This document shows, piece by piece, positions 1 through 8,529 of a stretch of DNA of 64,000 bases (position 1 is the first letter of the stretch; each line of letters begins with the position of its first letter). Source of the DNA: Bradyrhizobium sp. CB1650 (GTDB taxonomy: Bacteria > Pseudomonadota > Alphaproteobacteria > Rhizobiales > Xanthobacteraceae); contig NZ_CP121695.1 in NCBI RefSeq assembly GCF_029761915.1, positions 7,469,501 to 7,533,500 of the forward strand, read 5' to 3'. The position numbers and the translations under genes are program-made. A model generated the notes under the pieces. The model did no database searches. It was not told the DNA's origin and worked only from the letters and a program-made list of their open reading frames with translations.

Positions 1-1
1 T

Positions 2-886
2 GCCGGTCCAAAGGCGCCACAGAAGGGTTGCCCCAGCAAAGCGGGCGCATGGCGCTCGAACTTCAGCCGCGAGAGCTACATTGCGGCGGTACAACGCGTG
101 ATCGACTTGATCCTGGCGGGTGACGTGTTCCAGACGAATATTGCGCAGCGTTTCAGCACCCGCCTGCCGACCTCGTTTGATCCACTCGCCTTCTATTGCC
201 AGCTACGATCATTGAATCCGGCGCCTTTTGCGGCCCTGCTGCGATGGGGAAAGCTGACCATCGCATCAAGTTCGCCGGAACGATTCCTGAAGCTTGAGGG
301 GCGACAAGTCGAGACACGACCAATCAAGGGCACGATCGCGCGTTCTCCTGATTTCAAGGAAGACCACTGCCGTGCGGCTGTTCTCCTCGCTTCCGAAAAG
401 GATCATGCCGAGAACACGATGATTGTCGACCTTTTGCGCAACGATCTGTCACGCGTTTGTACCGCGCATTCGGTCGAGGTTCCGGCCCTGTGCAATCTCG
501 AGTCCTATGCCTCAGTGCACCATCTCGTGTCGATCGTTACGGGGAAACTTGCCGGAGACGAAGACGCCGTTAGCCTGCTCCGTGCTTGCTTTCCCGGCGG
601 CTCCATTACGGGAGCGCCAAAGCTGCGGTCGATGGAAATTATTACAGAAATCGAGCGCATAGCGCGAGAGGTCTATTGTGGGGCGATCGGCTTCATCGGC
701 TTCAACGGGCACATGGACACAAGTATTGCGATCCGCACGGTCACGATCGACGGCGACCTGGCTGTGTTTCATGCTGGCAGCGGTATAACCGCCCTGTCGG
801 AGCCCGAGGCCGAATACGAGGAAACGCTCGCCAAGGCAGAGCGAATCTTTGATGCATTTGGTTCTGAACCAGCTGGTGCATTTTGA
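2..886 (+). CDS. pabB: Aminodeoxychorismate synthase component I (5' partial)
   Basis: C-terminal two thirds of a chorismate-utilising enzyme; the frame is open to the left edge of the window, so the true start lies outside. The protein shows the chorismate-binding family signatures GDVFQTN, SSSPERFL, DLLRNDLSRV, FPGGSITGAPK and YCGAIGF. The segment around ETRPIKGT carries Lys in the PIKGT motif; that Lys is the nucleophile in PabB-type enzymes, whereas anthranilate synthases usually have PIAGT. I therefore read it as 4-amino-4-deoxychorismate synthase (p-aminobenzoate/folate branch) rather than TrpE. The stop overlaps the next gene, the matching glutaminase, so the two are translationally coupled. 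An anthranilate-type role cannot be wholly excluded because a trpD-like gene lies 58 kb away. Confidence 0.85.
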   Translation, partial: AGPKAPQKGCPSKAGAWRSNFSRESYIAAVQRVIDLILAGDVFQTNIAQRFSTRLPTSFDPLAFYCQLRSLNPAPFAALLRWGKLTIASSSPERFLKLEGRQVETRPIKGTIARSPDFKEDHCRAAVLLASEKDHAENTMIVDLLRNDLSRVCTAHSVEVPALCNLESYASVHHLVSIVTGKLAGDEDAVSLLRACFPGGSITGAPKLRSMEIITEIERIAREVYCGAIGFIGFNGHMDTSIAIRTVTIDGDLAVFHAGSGITALSEPEAEYEETLAKAERIFDAFGSEPAGAF

Positions 887-1479
887 TTGTCATCATCGAT
901 AATTACGATTCCTTCGTGTTCAACATTGCCCGCTATTTCCACAAGCTCAGTGAAGCAACGGAAGTGATCCGAAACGACGCTATCAGCATCAGCGAGCTCG
1001 TTGGTCTCAACCTGCGCGCGGTGGTCATATCGCCCGGCCCCTGCACCCCAAATGAGGCAGGAATATCGACAGCAGTGGTTCGCGAACTTTCAGGACGCGT
1101 ACCAATTCTCGGCATCTGCCTTGGACATCAGTGTATTGGCAGCGTTTTCGGAGGACGTGTGGCGCGTGCGCATCGGCCCATGCACGGTCGGCGCTCATAC
1201 ATTGCGCATGACGGCCGAGGGTTATTCAAGGGGCTGCCAACCCCGCTTGACGTCGGACGCTACCATTCTCTTATCGTCGAGCTTGATCAGTCATGTGCGC
1301 AGGACCTCATAGTGACAGCGCGTTCGGAGGAAGGCGAGATCATGGCCCTCGCGCACAGCTATTATCCCACCTATGGGGTCCAGTTCCATCCCGAGTCGAT
1401 ACTTACCTCACAGGGGCACGTCCTGCTTATGAACTTCTTGCGACTCATAGAGGATTCTCGAAACCACGCGGAGCAATGA
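883..1479 (+). CDS. pabA: Glutamine amidotransferase, PabA/TrpG type
   Basis: A 198-residue class I glutamine amidotransferase that would supply ammonia to the preceding PabB-like subunit. The catalytic triad is visible: Cys79 in GICLGHQ, and His169 and Glu171 in GVQFHPES. The oxyanion-hole segment SPGPCTP is at about residues 50-55. Translation must start at the TTG at 883, which overlaps the pabB stop by one codon; starting there gives the family N-terminus LIVIIDNYDSF in full. Length matches stand-alone PabA/TrpG proteins. The pair forms a two-gene unit; nothing recognisable follows on the same strand. Confidence 0.88.
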   Translation: MIVIIDNYDSFVFNIARYFHKLSEATEVIRNDAISISELVGLNLRAVVISPGPCTPNEAGISTAVVRELSGRVPILGICLGHQCIGSVFGGRVARAHRPMHGRRSYIAHDGRGLFKGLPTPLDVGRYHSLIVELDQSCAQDLIVTARSEEGEIMALAHSYYPTYGVQFHPESILTSQGHVLLMNFLRLIEDSRNHAEQ

Positions 1480-1566
1480 GAGGCTCGCCTGCCGATCAAG
1501 ATGTGGACCGTTGGTTTCTGACGTGGTTGGAAGGCGCAGCGTCATGTGGCAGGCATTTTGTGGTAA

Positions 1567-2052
1567 TCAGCGCTGTTCCGTGCTCGGCTCCGCAGTCAGC
1601 GGCGCGCCTCCGACAGAAACCGGACCTTGTGGTTTCGAGAGACGAACGTCTCTCTTGGCCGGCTTGGATGTGGTGCGCACGGGCGGCGAAGAAGCAGCAG
1701 GAGCAGGAGAAGCAACAAGCGCCGGATTCCGCTCCGCCGACAGGCCGCGCACGATCAGGCTCGATGCGATGTGCCGGCTCGCGGTGAGCAGCTCGGCATA
1801 GGTGATCTTGCGCCAACCGCGGCCGCCGTCGCGCCCGGCCATGAAGACACGGTCCGGCGTCGTGTTCGCCCAATGATGCAGGCGGTCGGTGATCCGGACG
1901 GGATAGTCGCCGAGCGGCTGGTTGGGCCTGAGGTAAATCGTGCCGTCGTCCCGGCGCTCGATGTTGACGACGGGATCGCCGAACGAGATGGGCCGCAGCG
2001 GAAAAGTGCTCGCGCCGCGCTCCATGCTGGAAGAGGACGGCTGCGCGCTCAT
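1567..2052 (-). pseudogene. Truncated feruloyl-CoA synthetase-like AMP-ligase
   Basis: The first ~105 residues look like the N-terminus of an acyl-CoA/feruloyl-CoA synthetase: a segment with DGTIYLRPNQPLGDYP, then LHHWANTTPDRVFMA and WRKITYAELL. After about residue 107 the sequence becomes low-complexity Ala/Pro/Ser and unrelated, and none of the AMP-binding core motifs (YTSGTTG type) follows. The gene is therefore cut off at about 1730. Its start overlaps the stop of the upstream crotonase gene by 4 bp (ATGA), showing the two were once co-translated, as expected for a feruloyl-CoA synthetase/hydratase-lyase pair acting on plant hydroxycinnamates. The substrate is inferred. Confidence 0.6.
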
Positions 2053-2858
2053 GACTTGGGCTTCACTTTTGCGGTCTTGTGTTCGAGGAATTCGCGGATC
2101 CTGCGTTTGGCCTCCTTGTCGCTCTGCGCGACGGTCGCCATCAGTGATTCCATGAGGAGGCCGGTCTGCGGATTGGCCTCCGCGATCATCGGCAACGCCT
2201 GGAGCACAGCAAAGTTCGTCAGCGGCGCGTTGGAGGCGACCTTGGTCGCGAGCTCCAGCGCCTTGCCGAGCCCGTTGCCGGCTTCCGTCACATATTGCGC
2301 GAAGCCGTAGGAGGCGCCTTCGGTCGCGGAATAGACCCGGCCGGTCAACATCATGTCCATCATGCGGGCGACGCCGATCAGCCGCGGCAGCCGCACCGAG
2401 CCGCCGCCGCCGACGAAGATGCCGCGCTGCCCCTCCGGCAGGGCGAAATAGGTCGAGGGCTCGGCGACGCGGATATGTGCGGCGCAGGCAAGCTCGAGGC
2501 CGCCGCCGATCACGGCGCCCCTGAGCGCGGCGATCACGGGCACGCGGCTATACTGGATGCGATCAAACACCCGGTGCCACATCTGGGAATGGAGCAGGCC
2601 GCCGGTCGCGTCATGCTCGGTCAGCTCGGACAAGTCGAGGCCGCTGGAGAAATGGTCGCCGATGCCGTGGATGACGACCGCGCCGATATCCTCGGGCAGG
2701 TTCGCAAAACACTCGCCGATTTCCAGGATGATGCCGTCATTGAGCGCATTGCGCTTGGCCGGCCGGTTCAGACCCACGGTCAGAACCCGGTCTGCCCGCT
2801 CGATTCTCAAAAGCCCGGAGGCGCCCGCGTTAGCGGTCTCGGCGTTTCCCTGTGTCAT
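2049..2858 (-). CDS. Crotonase-family enoyl-CoA hydratase/isomerase
   Basis: A 269-residue crotonase-fold protein. Visible family features are LNRPAKRNALND near the N-terminus, the oxyanion-hole segment HFSSGLDLSEL, the second oxyanion segment AVIGGGLELACAAHIRVA, and FALPEGQRGIFVGGGGS. I start at the ATG at 2858 because AAGGACG sits at a good distance upstream and the extra residues from an earlier ATG look non-coding. The overlapping acyl-CoA synthetase fragment downstream suggests an original role in phenylpropanoid side-chain cleavage (hydroxycinnamoyl-CoA hydratase/lyase), but the fold alone does not fix the reaction. High GC and clean codon use contrast with the debris nearby. It lies about 110 bp after the rtx operon in the same direction and may be a separate unit. 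Confidence 0.8.
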   Translation of the reverse strand: MTQGNAETANAGASGLLRIERADRVLTVGLNRPAKRNALNDGIILEIGECFANLPEDIGAVVIHGIGDHFSSGLDLSELTEHDATGGLLHSQMWHRVFDRIQYSRVPVIAALRGAVIGGGLELACAAHIRVAEPSTYFALPEGQRGIFVGGGGSVRLPRLIGVARMMDMMLTGRVYSATEGASYGFAQYVTEAGNGLGKALELATKVASNAPLTNFAVLQALPMIAEANPQTGLLMESLMATVAQSDKEAKRRIREFLEHKTAKVKPKS

Positions 2859-2972
2859 TTGCGTCCTTGTCAGAATAGTTATGTTGTCCAACATCAGCGG
2901 CAGAGACAGCCGCAATAGCCCCGCCGGCATTCGGCCAAAGGAATGAGGTTCAGAACTGTCGAAGAGCTCAAG

Positions 2973-4310
2973 CTAAATGATCTCGAAGTATCTCCGACGT
3001 TCAAAGTCGGTGACCCGATGTTGAACGGCTTCCCACTCCCAACGGCGCGAGCAAGAAAACGCTTCAACAAACCTTTCTCCGAAGATATCACTGGCCGCTG
3101 CAGACTCTGCAAACCGAGATGTCGCCTCTGATAGGCTTTGAGGCAGTCTCGCGGACGGACGACACATTTCCACGCTTGCATCACCGACGATCGAAGCCGG
3201 TAGTGCCGGACCTGTCTCGACGCCCAATATTCCCGAACCAATCGCACATGCGAGCGCGAGATATGGGTTCACGTCTGCGCCAGGCAGCCTATACTCCAGG
3301 CGATGGGCAGATGGCTCTCCCGGAATGGCGCGAACCGCGCAGGAGCGGTTGTCAACTCCCCAGCTTGGACAGATTGGTGCCCAGCAGCCAGGCACCAATC
3401 TCTTGTAGCTGTTGAAGTTCGGCGCAGCGAGCACACAGAACTCATTCATGTATTCTAGTTGTCCGGCGATGAATTGCTTCATAAGCTCCGAGACGTTGCC
3501 GAACGCATCACCGTCGTAAAACGCATTTTGACTATCCGAGGACATCGAGATGTGAATATGGCCGGACTGGCCGGGCCATTTCTCGGAAACCTTGGCCATG
3601 AATGTAGCCATCATGCCTCGCATTTGGGCCCAGGCTTTTATCATCGACTTGAATATGGTTGCTCGATCGGCAGATTCCAGCGCATCACAATGACGAAGTG
3701 ACGCTTCAACCACGCCAGGTCCCGTTTCAAAGTGTAGTCCGCTGAGAGGTATTCTAGCCTTCTCACAAAGCGCCAAGATCTCATCGAACAGCTCATGTTG
3801 CGCGACAGAGCGCGCAATCGAGTAGCCGAACGGGCCGCGCGTTAAAGGAGCCCATTCGCCGAACGGCTTTTCTTCAATCGTGTCAGCGTTCTCCTTGAAC
3901 AGCATAAATTCAAACTCGAACCCGGCAATGCAGTCGTATCCGTGGTCAGCAGCTCTTCGCAGGACCTTACGCAAGACACCGCGCGGGCAGATGTTCTCAT
4001 GTGCGCCCGCGAACTCCGCGAGGTAGAGATATTGATCGCCGAGATGAGACACCGAACGGCCGGAGCCCGACAGAATACGCAGGTCAGCATCTCCGAACGC
4101 TGATAGCGGCTTTTGCGTGAAACTGGCCGGAATGACCCTGTCCGTGCAATCCCACGCCAGCACCGCTTCAGAGAACTTGATAACTTTGTCTCTATCCGAG
4201 AGGTCATCACCCAAGACGTGTTTGCCTCGCAGAACGCCATCGAAGTCGCTTACGCCGACCATCGCCGCGCGGGCTGGATTCGCTCCGGTCAACCTGGGAT
4301 CAGTTGGCAT
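2973..4310 (-). CDS. rtxG: Glutamine synthetase-like gamma-glutamyl ligase (rtxG)
   Basis: 445 residues of the glutamine synthetase superfamily, closer in layout to PuuA/GlnT-type gamma-glutamyl ligases than to GlnA. The N-terminal beta-grasp part is followed by the catalytic part: metal-binding Glu in GFEFEF (132/134), the segment HFETGPGVVE, the nucleotide-binding His in SGHIHIS, and the substrate loop NSYKRLVPG with RLEYRLPGADVNPY. Family chemistry is ATP-dependent formation of a gamma-glutamyl amide. It is last in the six-gene rtx operon; its ATG overlaps the TAA of the ATP-grasp gene by one base. The B. elkanii rtxACDEFG naming is from memory; product and order fit. The natural substrate is unproven. 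Confidence 0.8.
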   Translation of the reverse strand: MPTDPRLTGANPARAAMVGVSDFDGVLRGKHVLGDDLSDRDKVIKFSEAVLAWDCTDRVIPASFTQKPLSAFGDADLRILSGSGRSVSHLGDQYLYLAEFAGAHENICPRGVLRKVLRRAADHGYDCIAGFEFEFMLFKENADTIEEKPFGEWAPLTRGPFGYSIARSVAQHELFDEILALCEKARIPLSGLHFETGPGVVEASLRHCDALESADRATIFKSMIKAWAQMRGMMATFMAKVSEKWPGQSGHIHISMSSDSQNAFYDGDAFGNVSELMKQFIAGQLEYMNEFCVLAAPNFNSYKRLVPGCWAPICPSWGVDNRSCAVRAIPGEPSAHRLEYRLPGADVNPYLALACAIGSGILGVETGPALPASIVGDASVEMCRPSARLPQSLSEATSRFAESAAASDIFGERFVEAFSCSRRWEWEAVQHRVTDFERRRYFEII

Positions 4311-5596
4311 TAGTCGCGATCCTGCATCACTAAATCGAACACCTGGTCCATCCGCATTGCTCGCAACTTGCGATAGTCATTCTCAAGCTGAGTCAAGTCG
4401 CTATTCACGAGATAAACGATGCCTGGTGTCGACGCCAAGTCAATCGTGGGAACTAGCTCTTGACCAATCGGAACGAATGCAATGGCATCCGCGAAGCTCG
4501 GGAGCTTGCGGATTGCTTCGAGTCCCGGATAACCGGCAACGACACCGCCCATATCTGAGATCAGCGAGACGCAAAGTGCGTGAGCCTGCCGCTTGTAGGG
4601 CCCGCGCAACCGCATATATTCACCAAAGCCCTTGGGATCTGCGTAGCGCCAGGCCGTCAGGCTCATATGGTTGTGCCCCAACGCCATCGTTCGTGCTTTT
4701 GCCGACATGGTCCCTTGAAGCCTTGCTCCGAAGTCCACCAGAACCGGTCCCCGATGATCGACGATGATCTCAGCATGAGCCGGTCCGTCGACGATCTGTA
4801 GTGCCTGCAACGCACGCATCAAGTAGTCGGACAGTTCCTGAACGATTGGTTCGCTGCCCTCCAACAATCTCTCAAGTGAGCAGACCGACGATGCCCTCTC
4901 AATCGGAACCGTGTCATAGGTCCAGGCCTCCGTAACGAAGGCTTCCCCGTCGATCGAGACGGCATTTACGGTATATTGCTGGCCGTTTATTTTTTCTTGG
5001 CCAAGGGCAAAGCGATTCAACGCTCCGACACGGTTCGTCTTCCCGACAATTGCGCTCAGAGCCCGCTGAATATCAGCATCTGTCGAGCAAAAGAATACAT
5101 CCTCGGTACCCGTACTGTTCAGCGGCTTGATCACGATCTGATCGAACTTCGCTTCACGCTTCCACCTCGCGATCTCTGCAGGACTGTCGGACACGACTTG
5201 TCTGATCGATCGCACGCCTGCAGAGGTCAGCGCGCAAGACAATCGCGCTTTGTCACGCCGAGCAGCGGATAGCGCGGTCCCATTTGATGGTAAGTCCAGC
5301 CGCTCCGACAAAGAATCGGCGAGTTCAACTCCGGTCTCGCAGCCCGCGATAACGAACTCCAATTCCCGGCGATGGAGAGCCTGAAGATGATAATCAACGA
5401 TGTCGTCATATCCCATGCGCTCGCTGGGGCGAATGACTTCATCATACAGATCCGGATTGAAATGCGATTGGAATATAGGCGGAATCTGTGCAGCCGACAT
5501 CACATGCACAGTTCCAATTCCATAGCGCTTGAATTCTTCCGGTAGGTATCGGCCGGTAGAGTATGCGTCTACGATTACACAATTCCGTTCTTTCAT
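4310..5596 (-). CDS. rtxF: ATP-grasp amide ligase of the rtx cluster (rtxF)
   Basis: About 428 residues with ATP-grasp architecture: an N-terminal preATP-grasp segment, then the ATP-binding Lys-containing segment FDQIVIKPLNSTGTEDVFFC, and a C-terminal acidic metal site with HAEIIVDHRGPVLVDFGARL. Such enzymes activate a carboxylate as acyl phosphate and join it to an amine. The ATG at 5596 is chosen because it overlaps the stop of the preceding transporter gene (ATGA); sequence upstream belongs to that other frame. The downstream gene starts on this gene's stop codon. In the pathway it could make an amide with the enol-ether amino acid or its precursor; this is inference from context. Confidence 0.78.
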   Translation of the reverse strand: MKERNCVIVDAYSTGRYLPEEFKRYGIGTVHVMSAAQIPPIFQSHFNPDLYDEVIRPSERMGYDDIVDYHLQALHRRELEFVIAGCETGVELADSLSERLDLPSNGTALSAARRDKARLSCALTSAGVRSIRQVVSDSPAEIARWKREAKFDQIVIKPLNSTGTEDVFFCSTDADIQRALSAIVGKTNRVGALNRFALGQEKINGQQYTVNAVSIDGEAFVTEAWTYDTVPIERASSVCSLERLLEGSEPIVQELSDYLMRALQALQIVDGPAHAEIIVDHRGPVLVDFGARLQGTMSAKARTMALGHNHMSLTAWRYADPKGFGEYMRLRGPYKRQAHALCVSLISDMGGVVAGYPGLEAIRKLPSFADAIAFVPIGQELVPTIDLASTPGIVYLVNSDLTQLENDYRKLRAMRMDQVFDLVMQDRD

Positions 5597-6615
5597 GCGG
5601 ATCTCCGATACTGCAAGTAGATGGTGCCGACAGCGACAGCCGTAATGAGAGCATTTCCTATGAACGTATGTAACGAAGGCACGATGCGAGAATCGAAGTA
5701 CTGGAACAGGAAGGTGATGATAGGGGCGGTGGACAGCACCATGTTGACGGTGAAGGGCTCTACCCGGCGAATGCCCTGCTGGATCAAGAGCAAAGGAACA
5801 ATGATCGTCGACAGCCCAATTGCCGCGATCGCAAACCAATGCTGCGAGATCTCAGGCACGATAGATGAATGGTCGACCAGTCCCAGCAGCAAGAGAATCG
5901 TTCCGTAAAAGCGATGCGCCAGGACTTGCCGGCCAGAAAACCCACGGTCGAACAGAAGTTTGACAAGTATATTTGTAAGGGCCAGCGATAGGCCGGCCAC
6001 GATCGCCAAGACGATGCCAAAGGACGATCGTGCCCCCCACTTCACGCCTGCGTTGCCGCTGGCCGAGATCCAAATCATGTAGCTGCCGATCGTTGCGATC
6101 GTAACGCTCACGGCAATATCGGATGCCGGAGGGGCACCCTGGCGCCTGATCAGTGCGTTTAACCACACTGTTGCGGTGGGCCCCAGCGCCACCATGAAGG
6201 CGACGACGATCGCAGGTTCAGCGTATTTCAGTCCGATAAATAGGCCGATCCAGTTGATCGCTGTCACGACATTGAGCGCGACGAAGACCAGGAGCGACGA
6301 TCTCGCCACCGTTGCCCCGCCGCCCTCGTGGCGAGCCAGGAGATTGAACATCAGACAAACCACAGCGAAGGACAGCAGGAGCGCGACGAACACATCCGCT
6401 TGCTGAAAATACGACGCCGCATAAACCTCGCCTGCCGCGCTCATGACGACATAAAGCGCCACAAATAGAACTCCCAGAGCGAAGCTATTCGCCAATCGCC
6501 CAGTCTTCCTGTGCCCGCGAGGCGGCGCACGGCCCTCGCAGGACCGGACGCGTGCATCTGCTCCGAGGGACTGTCCTTTCGACGTGCACGGATCACGTTT
6601 GGTTTGAAATGTCAC
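5593..6615 (-). CDS. rtxE: EamA/DMT-family membrane transporter (rtxE)
   Basis: A 340-residue inner-membrane protein with about ten hydrophobic helices after a ~40-residue basic, hydrophilic N-terminus. Two EamA-like halves can be traced (roughly residues 45-180 and 195-335); ALGPTATVWLNALI and VEPFTVNMVLSTAPIITFL are typical helix-loop segments. DMT/EamA proteins commonly export amino acids or metabolites. Sitting inside the rhizobitoxine operon, it is the obvious exporter candidate, giving both secretion to the plant and self-protection. It starts 9 bp after the stop of the glutaminase-like gene, and its stop overlaps the ATP-grasp start. The N-terminal start may be somewhat internal. Confidence 0.82.
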   Translation of the reverse strand: MTFQTKRDPCTSKGQSLGADARVRSCEGRAPPRGHRKTGRLANSFALGVLFVALYVVMSAAGEVYAASYFQQADVFVALLLSFAVVCLMFNLLARHEGGGATVARSSLLVFVALNVVTAINWIGLFIGLKYAEPAIVVAFMVALGPTATVWLNALIRRQGAPPASDIAVSVTIATIGSYMIWISASGNAGVKWGARSSFGIVLAIVAGLSLALTNILVKLLFDRGFSGRQVLAHRFYGTILLLLGLVDHSSIVPEISQHWFAIAAIGLSTIIVPLLLIQQGIRRVEPFTVNMVLSTAPIITFLFQYFDSRIVPSLHTFIGNALITAVAVGTIYLQYRRSA

Positions 6616-6624
6616 GACCGGCCT

Positions 6625-7443
6625 TTAGTTCTTCTTAGTTCGGTAGTACCCAACACACGCCTCTCCAAATGCCTTGAACAGTTGCTTGCTGAGGAGATCG
6701 GTTGAGACGTGCCATTCGGGGTGCCATTGCACACCGATTTGGAGGGTCGGGGCGCCAAGGACCGAAGCCGCCTCGACCACGCCGTCAGGCGCCCACGCCT
6801 CCCGCCTCAGCGCCGGGGCAAGCGCCTCGATGCCTTGATTGTGCAGCGAGTTGACTTGCGCTTCGATCGTCCGCGCGATTGGAAAAAGCGCGCCATCGGA
6901 ACATATCCTGACGCTGTGCGCGGCGTCGTACTGACGGTCTCTTGGACGATCTGGCTTCTCGGCGTGCATCGCGCCACTTTCCGGCCTCCACTCCGCAAGC
7001 GATGAGCGGAGCGTGCCGCCGAAATAGACGTTGAGTTCCTGAAGCCCACGGCAGATGCCCAGAATAGGCATTCCGAGCGCGATGGCGCTCTCTATGGTTA
7101 CGGCAGAGAGCCTGTCCCGCGGACGGTCAAGGATCCCAACCTCAACGTCCTGCCGATCAGCCTGCGTCAATGACGCAGGCGCTCTCAGGACGGCGGGGTC
7201 GATGTTCGATTCATCACCTGTCAACACCAAGCCGTCGAGCCGGCGCATGATCGCCGGGGCGATCTCCTCCCTCGCATCTTCGGCGTCGACCGTCGGCAAT
7301 ATGACGCAAGCCACTCCCGCATGACGATGGAGTGCCTGCAAGTACTTGCGCCGCAACCAGTCGCGATGCACACCATCGACCAGAAGACGGTTCGAAGTGA
7401 CGCCGACCACGACTCGGGCGCTCTCTGGCCGTAGCAACGTCAC
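6625..7443 (-). CDS. rtxD: Peptidase C26 / gamma-glutamyl hydrolase-like protein (rtxD)
   Basis: 272 residues of the class I glutamine amidotransferase-like fold, peptidase C26 branch (PuuD, gamma-glutamyl-GABA hydrolase). The nucleophile is Cys131 in PILGICRGLQE, with His241 and Glu243 in QWHPEW. The substrate loop VNSLHNQGIEALAP is characteristic of PuuD-like hydrolases rather than of glutaminase subunits. The ATG overlaps the rtxC stop by 4 bp. Within this operon, the pairing with a GS-type ligase suggests a gamma-glutamyl group is put on and later taken off, as in the Puu putrescine pathway. That function is inferred from family pairing, not shown. Confidence 0.8.
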   Translation of the reverse strand: MTLLRPESARVVVGVTSNRLLVDGVHRDWLRRKYLQALHRHAGVACVILPTVDAEDAREEIAPAIMRRLDGLVLTGDESNIDPAVLRAPASLTQADRQDVEVGILDRPRDRLSAVTIESAIALGMPILGICRGLQELNVYFGGTLRSSLAEWRPESGAMHAEKPDRPRDRQYDAAHSVRICSDGALFPIARTIEAQVNSLHNQGIEALAPALRREAWAPDGVVEAASVLGAPTLQIGVQWHPEWHVSTDLLSKQLFKAFGEACVGYYRTKKN

Positions 7444-8498
7444 GCGACCTGCCCTCGCGCGCGAACCTCGGCAACGGCCTGCTCATACAAGCGTCGATTT
7501 CGCTCTTTTAACTGAGCTATGACGCTGGGTTGACCTTGAGGTCCCTTGACAAAGAGCCCGCCCCAGGTCGCGGCAACCTTGGCGTAGTTCGGATCCTGCA
7601 TTCGGATTTTCTGAGCTTTGCGCAGCAGCCAAAACGGGATCCCCGGCGAAAGGTGATGCTCAAGGTGGTACTCATCCAGATTCTGCCCGAGGATGGCCCG
7701 CTCGAGGAAATTTCCTTTCCGATTCCTGGTGAGATAGACGTTCTGCGTCTCGGTTTCGCACATAGGTGAGTGCTCGGCTAGCTCGATAAACCATCCGAGG
7801 ACCTGAAACGTGGTGAGATAGGGCACGATCCAAAACAGGACCACGATATGGAGCAGCCCAACAGCATATGAGCCGGCCAGGATGCTGATCCAGAAGAGAT
7901 AGAAGCCATACTTGTCGATAAGTATGCCTGAGCGGCTCTGATCCTCGACATCTGTGATCGAGAATCGATTGGCCCAAAGATACTTCAGATACGCTACTGT
8001 CGCGCCGCCGAAGATCGGCTTCCAGATCATGTTGAAAGCGTACCGCTCCGGAGGCTGCACGTCGTAAACGCCGCTGGCCAGGAAGAACTTCAGGTCGGGA
8101 TCCTTGTCCGGATCTCCGAGATAGGGATGATGCAAATAGACGTGCGAGATCCGGTAGGCCCAGTGGCGCTGGAACAAGGGATAGGAAGCGAACAGAATGC
8201 CCAGGACGTAGTTCCAGGTCGTGTTCTTCGCGAGCGTGCGGTGAGCCGCATCATGAGCGATGGTTGTCAATCCGCGCTGATAGGCACCAATCAGAAGGAC
8301 GGCCAGCGGGTAGAGCCACCATGAGACCGACACAGTCGCGAGCGTACACGCTGTGATGACAGCGTAATCTTTGGCAATATAAGCCGCTCCCGTTATGTTG
8401 TCGGGCCTCAGCTCGGAGAGCTGCCTGTTGATTTCCCGGCTGAATTGAACGGCCTCATAGCGTGATGACCTCAATTTCCAAGCGTCTGCCTGATTCAT
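7440..8498 (-). CDS. rtxC: Dihydrorhizobitoxine desaturase
   Basis: A 352-residue membrane-bound di-iron desaturase. The three histidine boxes are intact: HDAAH (82-86), HVYLHH (119-124) and YHLEHH (278-282). Hydrophobic segments lie at about 48-72 and 200-235. In B. elkanii RtxC introduces the carbon-carbon double bond that converts dihydrorhizobitoxine to rhizobitoxine; the position directly after rtxA and the desaturase signature make this assignment firm. A strong Shine-Dalgarno (GGAGGAGG) precedes the ATG at 8498. The stop overlaps the next gene. Confidence 0.93.
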   Translation of the reverse strand: MNQADAWKLRSSRYEAVQFSREINRQLSELRPDNITGAAYIAKDYAVITACTLATVSVSWWLYPLAVLLIGAYQRGLTTIAHDAAHRTLAKNTTWNYVLGILFASYPLFQRHWAYRISHVYLHHPYLGDPDKDPDLKFFLASGVYDVQPPERYAFNMIWKPIFGGATVAYLKYLWANRFSITDVEDQSRSGILIDKYGFYLFWISILAGSYAVGLLHIVVLFWIVPYLTTFQVLGWFIELAEHSPMCETETQNVYLTRNRKGNFLERAILGQNLDEYHLEHHLSPGIPFWLLRKAQKIRMQDPNYAKVAATWGGLFVKGPQGQPSVIAQLKERNRRLYEQAVAEVRARGQVA

Positions 8499-8529
8499 GA
8501 GAACCTCCTCCTGATCGCCTTACAGGTTG

